Source: Tritrichomonas foetus
Taxonomy: Eukaryota; Parabasalia; Tritrichomonadida; Tritrichomonadidae
Direction of reading: 5' to 3'
DNA: 46,057 nt
NCBI GenBank assembly: GCA_001839685.1
Contig: MLAK01000853.1
Span: 8,553-54,609, forward strand
Shown in pieces: positions 11,100-21,582 of this stretch. The notes beneath the pieces are model-generated. The model was given only the letters and a program-made list of their open reading frames with translations. It was not told where the DNA came from and did not search any database. The position numbers and the translations under genes were made by a program. Numbering within the stretch: position 1 is the stretch's first letter; each line of letters begins with the position of its first letter.

Positions 11100-11340
11100 T
11101 AGTCGCAGAATAGGGAGTGCAGAAGTGATGTGAGGATTTGTGTTAGAAGTGAAGGATTGATGATAGTATGAATGGTAGTTGTGATGATGGAGAAGTGATG
11201 TGAGAATAAGTGATAGAATTAATGAGATAGGTGGGGGTGCAGAAGTGATGTGGGGATTTGTGTTAGAAGTGATGATAGTATGAATGGTAGTATAAATAAT
11301 AGAAGAAGTGATAGAATGAATTATAATATTGAAATTTTTT
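11100..11340. repeat. Imperfect G-rich repeat (AGAAGTGATGTG motif)
   Basis: Two long similar blocks, each starting GTGCAGAAGTGATGTG and containing GGATTTGTGTTAGAAGTG and GATAGTATGAATGGTAGT, with a third partial block between them. The frame open on the minus strand here is repeat-derived (Ser/His/Ile-rich) and is not called as a gene. Confidence 0.75.
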
Positions 11341-11350
11341 TGATATATAA

Positions 11351-11680
11351 ATGAATGAGAAGCCAAAGGGTAGGAGGATATCGAACTGGAAAACTATTGG
11401 GATCATTGATGATATCAGTAATGTAACATCTTTGTTTAGACTGAATAATTTAGGTTGATTAGAGAATAAGTTTTCGAAAGCAAAGCTAAGATTAAATTTA
11501 ATTAGTTATTTTCAGTGTAAGAATAAGCGAATTGATGAACAAAAACATATTCAAAGTAGTGATGATAGTTATGATGATGTTCCTGGTATCATTAATGATG
11601 TAGTTATTAATGAGGATTTATTAAATGATAACATTCATGATAATTCCAAAAATATATATATGATTCCGATTTTGAAATAA
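11351..11680 (+). pseudogene. Small broken gene of unknown function, one in-frame TGA
   Basis: From the ATG at 11351 to the TAA at 11678-11680 there are 110 codons in one frame, interrupted only by a TGA at 11456-11458. The first part reads KTIGIIDDISNVTSLFRLNN and the part after the stop contains LRLNLISYFQCKNKRIDEQK and an acidic, Asn-rich tail. The composition is clearly protein-like, unlike the flanks. I do not recognise the family. The first ~60 bases of the conserved part recur in inverted orientation at 11872-11934. It may be the broken end of a repeated gene or of a mobile element ORF. Confidence 0.5.
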
Positions 11681-11934
11681 AATGCTCATCAAATTTGATA
11701 CAAAATGATTATTCTTTTTATCACACTTCCCTCAATCATCAAGCTTTTTCAATACATGCATCAAGCTATGTCGACATAGACTCGACATTGGTTTTGTTAT
11801 TCAATTTTGATACAAAATGATTATTCTTTTTATCACACTTCATCCAATCATTAATTTTTTCAATTCATGCATTATTCAGTCTAAACACAGATGTTACATT
11901 ACCGATTTCATCAATGATCCCAATAGTTTGATGA
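11385..11934. repeat. Imperfect inverted repeat, ~62-bp arms
   Basis: The arm at about 11387-11448 (CTATTGGGATCATTGATG, then GTAATGTAACATCT and TTTAGACTGAATAATT) is repeated as reverse complement at about 11872-11933 with a few substitutions. The arms enclose about 420 bases. It could be a degenerate foldback element or a local inverted duplication of the small pseudogene. Confidence 0.7.
11694..11841. repeat. 36-bp direct repeat, two copies
   Basis: The sequence beginning TTTGATACAAAATGATTATT and ending ATCACACTTC occurs at 11694-11729 and again at 11806-11841. Both copies are followed by related CAATCAT...TTTTTCAATxCATGCAT sequence, so the true duplicated unit is longer and partly diverged. 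Confidence 0.8.
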
Positions 11935-11977
11935 CATTTATCTGATCTAATACAGCCAATATATCACACTCAATATA

Positions 11978-12057
11978 TCAAAAGTATTATATTTCTTTGA
12001 TTTATTTCTTTCTATTATCAAAAGTATTATATTTCTTTGATTTATTTCTTTCTATTA
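11978..12057. repeat. 40-bp tandem duplication
   Basis: A 40-base unit beginning ATCAAAAGTATTATATTTCT occurs twice head to tail without differences. It is non-coding. Confidence 0.85.
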
Positions 12058-12540
12058 TCATAAGTTCTTTACCCTTTGAAATAATTGATCAATCCTAGTC
12101 AATGAGGCGAAATTTAATGAGATTAAAACCAGATTCACTGAAAAGAAAATTGAATTCTTTAATTATTCAAAAATCTTATTTCTTTATTTCGAAGAAATTG
12201 TAATTATTGGTTTTTATAATATATTTCTAATAGACCACAGAATGTTTCAACTTTCTTGATTATTTCATTCACTCATTCATTTAATTAATCTATTTACATT
12301 AGATCTCTCACATCATCTCCCAGTTTTCTATTAAGAGCTTTTTTTTTTCCTTTTTTTACGAATATAAAAATCATTTTTTTCACATTCACAGATTCTCCAA
12401 CATGCCAACAAATACGCAAAATAAAAATAATATTATAATAACATTAAAAAGACTGAGGGCGAGAAATATATTATTTAAAAAACAAAATCATGGTAAAAAA
12501 CAGTTCATGCTGTTATATATTTTGAGTCAGCAATTCTAAA
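12058..12540. other. Spacer downstream of kinase gene, nothing recognised
   Basis: About 480 bases of AT-rich DNA between the 40-bp duplication and the stop codon of the minus-strand kinase. It presumably includes the 3' flank of that gene. Confidence 0.5.
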
Positions 12541-13863
12541 TTATGAATACAAATTCAATTTTTTCTTTGCTGAAGGACGAACACTCATCGCCGATTTAAT
12601 TTGGTTTATTTTCTTTGGACCCATATTTGCTCTTTGTGATATAACAGCTTTTCCATTTTCTTTGAGACGCTTTTTAACTGTGTCTATGGCGAGAGGACGA
12701 GAACTTGTTGTCGATGATTTAGAACTTGAATCGTCTTGAGCTGTGTGAGTATGTAGAGGCGGAAGTGTTAGTTTTGTATGCAGCTGCTGCTGAGGAGGTT
12801 TTTTAATGTAGGATTCGGGGAAAGTAATCTCCTTCACCAGTTTAATAATTTTCGGGTTCTTAAATGACAAATTAATTTTTTTAAGTTTCCTCAATCCATT
12901 ATCATCATATTTCTTTTCGAAAATTGATTCATTTCGATTGAAAAGCCCATCAATCTTTTTCAACGATACAATACAAGATTCTTTTGGATGTACAATTGGA
13001 TCGTCAGCACCATCAAGCCATGGATGATTTAATATTCCATCATCATCAATTCTATCATCAGGATTTGTGCACATCATTTTAGATATCAAATCTTGAGCTT
13101 CTCCTGACAAAAAAGTGGGAATTTTATATTCACCATTTTTAATTTGTTGAAACAGCTCTTTCTGATTTCGCTTCGTCCATGGAAGCGTTCCAGAAAGCAT
13201 TGCAAATAATATTACGCCAGTGCTCCAAATGTCGCACTTATAGGCGTTATAACTTTTCCCTTCAAGACACTCAGGTGCTGCATAGCATGGGGAGCCGCAC
13301 GAGGTTGATACCAAATTTGAGTCATCAACAAATCTGGCAAAACCGAAATCTGATATTTTTAAATTACCGAATTTGTCCAATAAAATGTTTTCTGGTTTGA
13401 TGTCACGATGAGTTGCGTGATTTGAGTGGATATATTTTAGGCCATTAATTATTTGCTTCAAAAATATTTTTGCTTCACTTTCTGGCAAGAAACGATGGTC
13501 AACAATATATTGAAAAAGTTCTCCATTCGGACAGAACTCCATAAAAATATAAATAAATTGAGAATCTTGAAAAACGTCGTTCAGTTCGACAATATTCGGG
13601 TGGTTCATTTGTTGCATAACTCGAATTTCGGTTTCGAAACGGCTAGCGAAACTTTCTTTATGAAAGCATGTTTTGGAGATAATTTTGCATGCATAGAATT
13701 CACGCGTGGCCACGTGCTGCGCAAGTTTAACGATAGAGAAAGCGCCTGTTCCTATGTTCCCTCTGATGTTGTATGGACCGACACGTGGAGGAACAGCGTT
13801 CGGCCTTCCAGAATCCATCAATATTTTGAAAGAGATTTTATAATGTTCAGAAAACTTTTTCAT
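12541..13863 (-). CDS. CAMK-like serine/threonine protein kinase
   Basis: A 440-residue protein. The kinase domain spans about residues 31-285: glycine loop GNIGTGAFS (35-43), catalytic lysine in YACKII (Lys60), catalytic loop HRDIKPEN (152-159), magnesium-binding DFG at 172-174, and activation segment CGSPCYAAPE (189-198), typical of the CAMKL/AMPK-like group. The ~150-residue C-terminal tail is basic and Ser/Thr-rich with no domain I recognise. All key residues are present, so it should be active. The first ATG is used here, but Met16 (MDSGRPNAVPP) lies just before the conserved part and could be the real start; no initiator-like motif decides between them. The stop is TAA. The specific pathway is unknown; trichomonads have hundreds of such kinases. 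Confidence 0.95.
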   Translation of the reverse strand: MKKFSEHYKISFKILMDSGRPNAVPPRVGPYNIRGNIGTGAFSIVKLAQHVATREFYACKIISKTCFHKESFASRFETEIRVMQQMNHPNIVELNDVFQDSQFIYIFMEFCPNGELFQYIVDHRFLPESEAKIFLKQIINGLKYIHSNHATHRDIKPENILLDKFGNLKISDFGFARFVDDSNLVSTSCGSPCYAAPECLEGKSYNAYKCDIWSTGVILFAMLSGTLPWTKRNQKELFQQIKNGEYKIPTFLSGEAQDLISKMMCTNPDDRIDDDGILNHPWLDGADDPIVHPKESCIVSLKKIDGLFNRNESIFEKKYDDNGLRKLKKINLSFKNPKIIKLVKEITFPESYIKKPPQQQLHTKLTLPPLHTHTAQDDSSSKSSTTSSRPLAIDTVKKRLKENGKAVISQRANMGPKKINQIKSAMSVRPSAKKKLNLYS

Positions 13864-15292
13864 AGTTTTTGAATATTTTCAAATAAAGCTTTATTTGATC
13901 AAAGAAAAAATTGTATATTTTATTGATGATGTCCACTTTTTATGAGAAAATAAAATATAACTGATCAAATATTTCAATGATATTCAGAAAATTTAATTGA
14001 GGAAATCATTCAATTTTAGATAATAATTCATAATTCCAAGACCATCTTGCTTTTTTTGCCTCTGCTGGATAGTAAGAATCAAGTTGTTTTGTTTGATCAT
14101 ACATATGGAAATTCAGAACTTCCAATTCAATTTATTATAAAACGTATATTTGACTGAAACAGTGAATAGAATCCCTCTCGAGGTGATCTGAGCAGTAAAA
14201 CCTATGCTTTCTCATAGTCTCTTATGAATTATAATGGTGAATATTATCATGTATTTACCCGAAAAAATAAATATACCGGCTTCAGATGAATCTTATTCAT
14301 TTGAAATTTATTGAGAATAATCTATTGGTTCTGTTTCAGCTGGTTGAAACTCATTTTCATGAAATGAGATAGATTCGTCTACAATTATACTTGGCAATTA
14401 TATTATTTCCGATCCAATGCAGAAATGATGATGTGTCAATCATGAAATTAAACATCTGTATGAATAAATTTGCCCCTGTGATGTTCAAAAATATATATAT
14501 CTATGGCAGATATTTGGTACACTAAGTCATCCAATGTGGATCTCATATTTTCATATGTTCATAAAGAATGAGCGATTTTGAATAAGTGAGAATATACTGT
14601 AAGGTGATATTACATCCTTTTTCATATGAAAGTTCCAAAAAACATTAGCATTTTTAGAATACATGTGATACTATCTATATATGAAATGAATATGAAATAG
14701 AATTATTTTCAATCATTTGATAATTTCGAAATGATACACCACAAATTCGGTGAAAACAACATTGGCAATATCATCAATGTGAAATATTAAGATTTTCAAA
14801 CCAACTGAAAAAATGCTCTTTGAATGATTCTCCAGTTAATTTGTTCTATCACATGATGATACAGATACTTTTAAATAGATGATCCAACATTAATAAAATG
14901 ATTTCAGTTCTGATAAAATCGTAAAAACAGATTTAAAGTCGATTGATGTTTTCTTACTTTGTCGTCAACGATTTTCTGAATGGATTATGCTTTGAAAATG
15001 GTTAAATTATAACCATTTCGGTATATTATAAGATAAATAAAGAAAACTTCTCTGATATTCTATATGATTGGGCATATATGATCTATATTCAACGGAAAAT
15101 TTTTTTTGCTTTAACTTTGACAAAAATATGGTTACAATTAAAATCTCGAGATGTAATTTTACGCTTTCATGTTTATAAGTTCTTGATTGGATAATATAAT
15201 ACGAATATATAAAAAATAATTTAATACGTCTTTTCTATGTTGAGATTTAATTTTCCAAAAACGGTTTTTACGGTTATGGTCGACCTTTCAAC
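13864..15292. other. Divergent promoter spacer, nothing recognised
   Basis: 1.4 kb between the start codons of the minus-strand kinase and the plus-strand uL22 gene, so it must contain both promoters. It is AT-rich with stops in all frames. I found no repeat or coding relic strong enough to call. Confidence 0.55.
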
Positions 15293-15781
15293 ATGGGAAA
15301 ACATTACACATTCGGTCAGAATGTTCCATGCCTCAAGGCCTGGGCAAATCAAGAACGCGTCCACTTCAAGCCAATGTTCGAGACAGGCCGTGCTATTAAG
15401 GGAATGAACGCCCAAAAAGCTGTCGAATATCTCGAATCAGTCATCGCACACAAGAGAGCAGTCCCATTCTTCCGCTATAATGAAGGCGTTGCCCACCACG
15501 AACAAGGACACGAATGGGGATGCCCACAAGCCCGCTGGCCAGAAAAGTCATGCAAACTCTTCATCAAACTTTTGAAGAACGCCTTGAACAGCGCTTCTCA
15601 AAAACCAGAAATCAAGGTTGAGAATCTTGTTGTTGCCCACGTTCAATGCAACCGTGCACAGATGTTCCGTTACCGCAGAATCCATCAAGCCCACGGCCGT
15701 GTTAAGTGCTACGCTTCACCACCAACCAATGTTCAAATTGTTTTGGCGGAACCACAGGCACAAGTTAAGGCTGCAGAGTAA
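15293..15781 (+). CDS. RPL17: Large-subunit ribosomal protein uL22 (eukaryotic L17)
   Basis: A 162-residue protein matching eukaryotic L17/uL22 along its length: RVHFKPMFETGRAIKGMNAQ near residue 22, the AVPFFRYNEGVA region, the ARWPEKSCKLFIKLLKNAL helix, and the globular-to-hairpin region VQCNRAQMFRYRRIHQAHGR near 118. uL22 lines the polypeptide exit tunnel of the 60S subunit. The N-terminus (MGKHYTFGQNVPC) aligns with MVKY-type starts without gap, so no upstream exon is required. CTTTCAAC just before the ATG may be an initiator but deviates from the consensus. The stop is TAAA, the trichomonad polyadenylation-type context. Codon use is C-rich at third positions, as expected for high expression. 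Confidence 0.96.
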   Translation: MGKHYTFGQNVPCLKAWANQERVHFKPMFETGRAIKGMNAQKAVEYLESVIAHKRAVPFFRYNEGVAHHEQGHEWGCPQARWPEKSCKLFIKLLKNALNSASQKPEIKVENLVVAHVQCNRAQMFRYRRIHQAHGRVKCYASPPTNVQIVLAEPQAQVKAAE

Positions 15782-16477
15782 ACAAATAATTTGAATTTTA
15801 AAACGTTCAATTCTATGCTTTACATTTGATTTCTTTTCTATTTTCTTTTTTGTTCTTTTTCAAAGCATTTTTACATCATTCTGATCAGAAAATTGGAGAG
15901 GTTTTACATCACATTTCTTGGAGACCATTTACTTTGTCTTCTCTGATTTCAATATACTTTTCCTTTATGTTATCAAAATGAAAAATAAAAAGACACAACT
16001 TTAATTTTCTATATAAGAATCATATATTAGAATTACATGATACTGGCGTTTATGGAAAGTCGTAAAGTCACAAAAAATTGCTATTAAACTAATTTTAAGA
16101 ACAATTACACTAATTTTCAAGTTGGGATCTAGTATTTACTTTGGAACAGTGGTCTTCCTAGTGATGATGCCTTTCTGTATGGAAAAGAATCATAGATATT
16201 TCCTTTATTACAATGAACTTTAATTGAAATAAATCACAACAATCTGCACGGAGTTTTACAAATCGACAAATTTGCATTGTGAAGTATCACCTCATTTCTA
16301 GTCCATGAGGTTGCTATGAATAAATATTGATTGATCATCTCAAAAATAAATGAGCGAGTTTCTCTCATTGATTCACTTTGAAAAGGTGAGGGAATCTTGT
16401 ATGATTAAACTTCATCTACTTAATTGCATTTATATTCATAATTTTACCATTATTATGATTTATTATCATTAATTATA
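15782..16477. other. Convergent 3' spacer, nothing recognised
   Basis: About 700 bases between the 3' ends of uL22 (plus) and the minus-strand kinase-like gene. AT-rich, without ORFs or repeats I can support. Confidence 0.55.
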
Positions 16478-17704
16478 TTATTTACTATTTATGAGATCCC
16501 TCAAAGAATTGGTAACATCAACGATACTATTTACAAAAGGGATGAAAGTTAGTTTTTTATCATTAGAAAATTTGTTCCCAAAATCTAAATATTCCTCACA
16601 TGTACAAACTTTATCATATGCAACGTTATTTGATTCATCTTTGTTAATAGTTTCCCTATATTTGAAAAAATCTTCTTTTTCATTTTGGGTTAATTCCAAA
16701 TATTCACTTCTGGTATTACTGTTCAAAATTGCGACAATTTCTTCAAATGATGGCCTTTCAAGTGGATCAATGTTAGCACACATCAAATAAAGATCTTGAA
16801 AATTCGACATTAATCGTGATTGTTCGAAAACAGTTTCAAATGATGAATCACTATTTTGAATAATTTGCCCATTTGTGAAAATATAAAATAGAATTGAAGA
16901 GAAAGCCCAAACTTCAGATTTGAAATCGTATTTTGAATAGTTTTCTTGAACAGATTCTTGAGGAACGAATCCAGATGTTCCACTATAACAATTATCATGC
17001 GTTTGTCGATCTTCTCCACCAGAAATATCTTTTGTTCCATAAAAATCTATCAAAACGGGGAAACCATCGTGCAACACAATAATATTATTATATGAAAGAT
17101 CTCGATGACATAAATTTCGACGGTGCAAGTGGCGAATAGCATGAGCAACACCATAAATTATTTTCAGCTTCATTAAATAAGTTAATGATGGTTCTGAACC
17201 TTGAAGAAGATGATAAAGGTCAATTCCAGGAATCAATGGTGTATATATTGCATCATCTGATTCCATTTCAATTTCATTCTTAACATCCTCATCATTTTCA
17301 GTATTAGGCATGTGAACAATGCAAGGATGAAAAATATTGGACAGCGTGCTTTTTTCTCGCTTGAATTGAAGAACCAAATAATGAGCGAGATTTTCTGCAA
17401 GACTCTCTGATTCACGAATATATTTCTTCAATTTGACCAATTCTGGAATTGTCATTTTTTTATATTCCGAATATTTTTCTTTGAATTTTTCAATTCTTTG
17501 GTTGATTTTAGTTGTATCTATACCGACATCTTTATTTGTTACTAATTTCTTTCTTAAATAGTCTTCTGTTATGGTGATTTTTTTCCGGAAATATAGCAAA
17601 TAATTATCGATGTCATAAACAGCATCTTTGTGTATACATTCAATCGATTGATCCGTACTATTATCAGTCTCAAGTGGCACAAAAACTGAATTAGTGAGAT
17701 TCAT
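16478..17704 (-). CDS. Protein kinase-like protein with degenerate N-lobe
   Basis: The first ATG in this frame (17702-17704) gives 408 residues; the frame is open further upstream to about 17800 but holds no ATG. The C-lobe is clear: a catalytic loop HRDLSYNNIIVL with Asp and Asn present, the metal-binding site as IDFYG in place of DFG, a peptide-positioning loop reading FVPQES in place of APE, and a helix KSEVWAFSSILFYIFTNGQI matching the usual DxWSxG region. No glycine-rich loop or convincing VAIK lysine is visible in the first ~150 residues, which are instead charged and helical. It is therefore either a pseudokinase or a highly divergent kinase such as those seen in trichomonads. It lies 229 bases downstream of the AGC kinase gene, same strand. 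Stop codon TAA. Confidence 0.8.
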   Translation of the reverse strand: MNLTNSVFVPLETDNSTDQSIECIHKDAVYDIDNYLLYFRKKITITEDYLRKKLVTNKDVGIDTTKINQRIEKFKEKYSEYKKMTIPELVKLKKYIRESESLAENLAHYLVLQFKREKSTLSNIFHPCIVHMPNTENDEDVKNEIEMESDDAIYTPLIPGIDLYHLLQGSEPSLTYLMKLKIIYGVAHAIRHLHRRNLCHRDLSYNNIIVLHDGFPVLIDFYGTKDISGGEDRQTHDNCYSGTSGFVPQESVQENYSKYDFKSEVWAFSSILFYIFTNGQIIQNSDSSFETVFEQSRLMSNFQDLYLMCANIDPLERPSFEEIVAILNSNTRSEYLELTQNEKEDFFKYRETINKDESNNVAYDKVCTCEEYLDFGNKFSNDKKLTFIPFVNSIVDVTNSLRDLINSK

Positions 17705-17932
17705 GAATAGAAAATGCCATTCAATTTCGCCATAATTTGACCTTAGTCTAAATTTTATTTCTGAACATTTTTCTTCAAAAATAACTGACACATATGCACA
17801 TAATCAAGAATAAAACAAGAAAATAAAAATAAGAAATAACAAAAATAAGTAAACAAGATAAAAAAAATAGGAAAAAAAGAAATGGAAAATTGCATCGCAA
17901 AATAAAACAATTTTAAATAAAAAATAACAAAA

Positions 17933-20900
17933 TTATGGGTTAGGACCAGCAAAAGCATATTTCACTGCTGCAGGTGAGGAATTACATGGACTTAACTTTT
18001 GATTGTAAGATCTCCGTCTCATCTCATTCATTGAAGGACAGACTTTGTTTGGCATGAGAGGAAGCCCACCTTCAACCCTTCTCTGGGGGATATGATACTG
18101 TCTCTGGAAAGGAAGAACAAGGGGCGCATTTTTATTAGGCTGGGATGCACATATTGCTGACTGACCATGATTTGGCATCATTTGTGGAACTGGCGTTTGT
18201 CCATTGAAGTTATAGGAATTAATCTGAGTATTATTTGGATTACGATAGCTGACAATCATGGAATTATTCATATTATTATCATTTCTGCTAGTGCTATCGT
18301 TGCTGTTCATATAACTGTATCCATTAATCGAATTATTCGTTGCAAAATTATTACCATTGCTACCAACAATTTTATTATTCACGGTGTTATAATAAAAAGG
18401 CTTTCCATCATAAGAATTTGGTATTGGAGCGTTCAGTGGAACATTTAGTGGATTTCCTCCTACATTTATAGGAATGCTCGATGGATTATTAGGTCTGGCG
18501 AGTGGGTTGGGTTGATCAGCTTGCAAAGTATGATCTGGGCTGGTAGAATTTAAGTTGAGGATACTTGGGGGTGGTCTATCTGGTGATGATGCAAAACTCA
18601 TTGATCTTCTTCGTTTTTCTGCATCTTTTCGTGTAGCAACAGCTAAGGAATTCACAGACACGCTTTGGAAATTACTTATCACATTGGATGAATTATCCAT
18701 ACTTGGAATGCCCGTCATGTTTGTCATTGATGGAATGTTTGACATGTTTGTCGAAGGTGACAGTGATGGAATTGGTTCAGAGCTTGAACATGAACCTCCT
18801 GATTCATGAATATCCGAAACAATATCAGCTTCGTCTTTTTCACAAAATTGGTATCTGGTTTCAAAGTATTCAGTATCTTCATCATTTTTCAGTTCAGGTC
18901 GAAAAGGTGGCTCACCATTTAAATCGACGCCTTTGAAGAAAGGATGATTGAAAATATCATCGATACTTTTCGCACCAAGTCGCTCTTCTGGATTCAAGAT
19001 CAGTAATTTTCGGATAAGATCAGTTGCTTCTGGTGATAGCCCATCATTTTCATCAATTACATACCTACAACTAAGTATATTTTTATATGTTTGATTCTCA
19101 TCTTCACCGTGAAATGGTGGCTCACCAAGCAAGAATTCATACAAAATAACACCAAGTGACCAATAATCAGCAGTAAAAGTATGAGATGAATTAATAATAA
19201 TTTCTGGTGCTATATAATCAGGGGTTCCAACGAGAGATTTAGCTTTAATTAATGAAATATCATTTGTTTTCTGCCGATCAATCATTCCCATGTAACTCAA
19301 ACCGAAATCAGTTAATTTTAAGGTTCCATCTTCAGAAATGAGAATATTATCTGGTTTAAGGTCTCTGTGAATAATTCCATTTGAATGTAGATACTTTAAG
19401 GCATTTAAAAGCTGCAATAAATAATATTTTGTAGCATCTTCATCAATTGAGCCGAGTTTTTGGAGAAGGGAGTATAAGTCACCTCCAGGTAAAAACTCCA
19501 TAACAAGATATAAGTTATTATTTCCAATAATTGAATAATCTGTGGGTTAGTGATAAATGTATATATATAAAGATATCGAAAACACATCTTTCCTTTTTTT
19601 CTATTATTCATTTCTACTTGAGTAATTAAAATTCTGCTATGAAATTTCAACACTCAAATGACAGAGAATGAAATTAAAGATCAATCGAAAGAAATATGTG
19701 CTTTCGATAAAAATAAAAAGTACATACAGAAATTGACTATATAGGGATTACTGAATTGCAATAAAATGTTTTTCTCATCAAGTACACGTTTGACTTGATT
19801 CTTATTTTGTAAGCTGCTTTTTGGAATTACTTTAATTGCAAAAATATCACCTGAATTTTTCTTTCTTGCTAAAAACACACGGGCATACGCTCCTCTAGAT
19901 ATTCTTTTGACAAAATCAAAATCGGAAATTTGTGCCTGGGTTTGAAATTTTTTATGGCCATCTCCGCTCTTTCTAGTTTGACTCAAAATCACTTCTGCGT
20001 TCAAAATTGCTTTGCTTGCCCTCAGTTTCTGTTTCAACAAAGGTCGAATTTCTTTAAGAATTGAAGTTACTGTAGGATTATTATTATCAGCTTTCAAAAC
20101 ATTAATTTCAGAGATAATTTGACTCAGTACTTCTTGTGAATCACTAAAATTTAAATCAATTTGGATGGCCTGATTCATTAAAACAATTAATTTAAGCATT
20201 GGTATGAGGGTCATTGTTGCTATTCTTTGTTGACCAGGCCATTTTACATTCATGTGTTCAGTCTGACAATCACTGATACATTTTTTAAGTTGTATATCAA
20301 CATTAGTTCCAATTGAAGCATTTTGATATGCATTTAAGCATGAATCAGTATGTTCTTCTATTAAATCAAGTGGCACTTTTTCATCACAAATTCTACAAAG
20401 AACATAATTTTTATCATTATCGGAATTATCAGTAAGTTCAGAATCTGGAAATTTAGTTTCAAGTAATAATGATGAAGATCTCGAACGTAATGACTCTAAT
20501 CTAATAATAGAGCCTGTGCTTTTGCGACGGCTGTATCCAGAAGGATTCGCCCGTGGTGGAAGTGATTGTGGAGAAGCTAACGATGGAAATGAATTTCCAT
20601 TCATAATTTTTGTACTGCCATGACTTGTTAAAGAATCATTAAGTTGACTATCGCGATGGTCAAGTTGACCGTCACTATGGTCAAGCTGACTGTCAGACAT
20701 AAGTAATTCACCATTTGAGCTGTAACTGTGATTACCTACAGAATCGAGGTTTGAATTGTAACTATGATTAGGACTCATGTTAAATTCAGAACTAATTTTT
20801 GGATAGGAACTTGGGCTTACATTCGCTTCGTTATTAGTTGCCATATATGAATCGAAGCTCGTGCTTGTATTGATGGGACTATGCTTGCTTTTTGATTCAA

Positions 20901-21582
20901 TCATTGCCTTTGGAGCAAAGGAGGATTTTTGGTTATTCGAACCGATACTAATCACATTTTGATGATGATGGACATTAGGACCAAAATCTTGATTGAGATT
21001 CAGACTTCTATTTGGGTTTATTTTTCTACCATGCTTTTGCTGTAGAATTTGTGGAAAATGTTTTGCAATTTCGCCTTGACTCAAACTCGGATTTGAGCTG
21101 GCATACTGAATGTGATTCAGATTATGGCTTGATGCATTATGATTGTTTTGAGTACCAGATTGAGTATTGTGCGTATTATTTTGACTTGGCTTTCTCACAT
21201 GATTAAATTCGATATTCACGCCGCGAGAAGTTGGCGAGGGAGAAAGTTGGAAAATCGATAAGCATACAAAAAGTATATCTTGCGCCAATGAGTTTATTGC
21301 TGCATCCTTTTCATTCGAGAGGATATTATTTAAATCGAGAATGGCGTTTTTACAGACTACTAACAGGCTACCGTATTGAGAAGATAAAATACTTTTCAAA
21401 TGTGACTCCATTAAAGAAATGCATTTATTTTCCGGTTTTTGGGAGTGAAGACGAATAATCGATTTTAAATAATCTTCGAGTTGATGATATTGAACGACGA
21501 AATAGGCATAGATCGATTTATATTCGCTCGGCACTTCAGGCATTGAGCCAAATGTGCTTAAGCGGCGCGATTTAGCTTGCAT
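17933..21582 (-). CDS. IRE/Rim15/MAST-like AGC protein kinase, two exons
   Basis: Exon 1 is 21582-19728 and exon 2 is 19539-17933; joined they give 1153 residues. The N-terminal ~550 residues are low complexity (Ser/Asn/His-rich, with a run of SQLDHSDGQLDHRDSQL). They contain a Cys2-His-Cys finger CRICDEKVPLDLIEEH followed by TDSC, as found ahead of the kinase domain in plant IRE and fungal Rim15 kinases. The kinase domain begins DFDFVKRISRGAYARVFLAR, with catalytic lysine in FAIKVIPK, then across the splice NPYIVNF|YYSIIGNNNLYLVMEF, then HRDLKPDN, LTDFGLS and GTPDYIAPEI, and a MAST-type insert before the activation loop. After the domain, an AGC tail and a long disordered Asn/Ser/Pro-rich region. 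Such kinases act in cell-cycle or nutrient signalling. The joint restores the frame exactly and fills the missing kinase subdomain V, so splicing is well supported. Confidence 0.92.
19540..19727 (-). other. Spliceosomal intron, 188 bases
   Basis: On the minus strand the intron begins GTATGT (19727-19722) and ends CACTAACCCACAG (last base 19540). These are the trichomonad 5' splice motif and the fused branch-point/acceptor motif (ACTAAC followed directly by CACAG). Removal joins codon fragments T|AT to give ...VNFYYSIIGN... in frame, whereas reading through gives stops. The downstream ATG at 19501 is inside the kinase domain and is not a gene start. Confidence 0.95.

Noticed and set aside
11097..11366. 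Minus-strand 89-residue Ser/His-rich frame
   Set aside because: Translation of an imperfect repeat; no ATG context or conserved feature.
17705..17791. Extension of the kinase-like frame to 17791
   Set aside because: It would start at GTG; the first ATG in this frame is at 17702-17704.
19501..19501. ATG at 19501 as start of a separate kinase gene
   Set aside because: It lies within kinase subdomain V; the N-lobe is supplied by the upstream exon through the intron.
19405..19653. Minus-strand frame that includes intron sequence of the AGC kinase
   Set aside because: It reads through the intron; splicing gives the conserved kinase domain in another frame.
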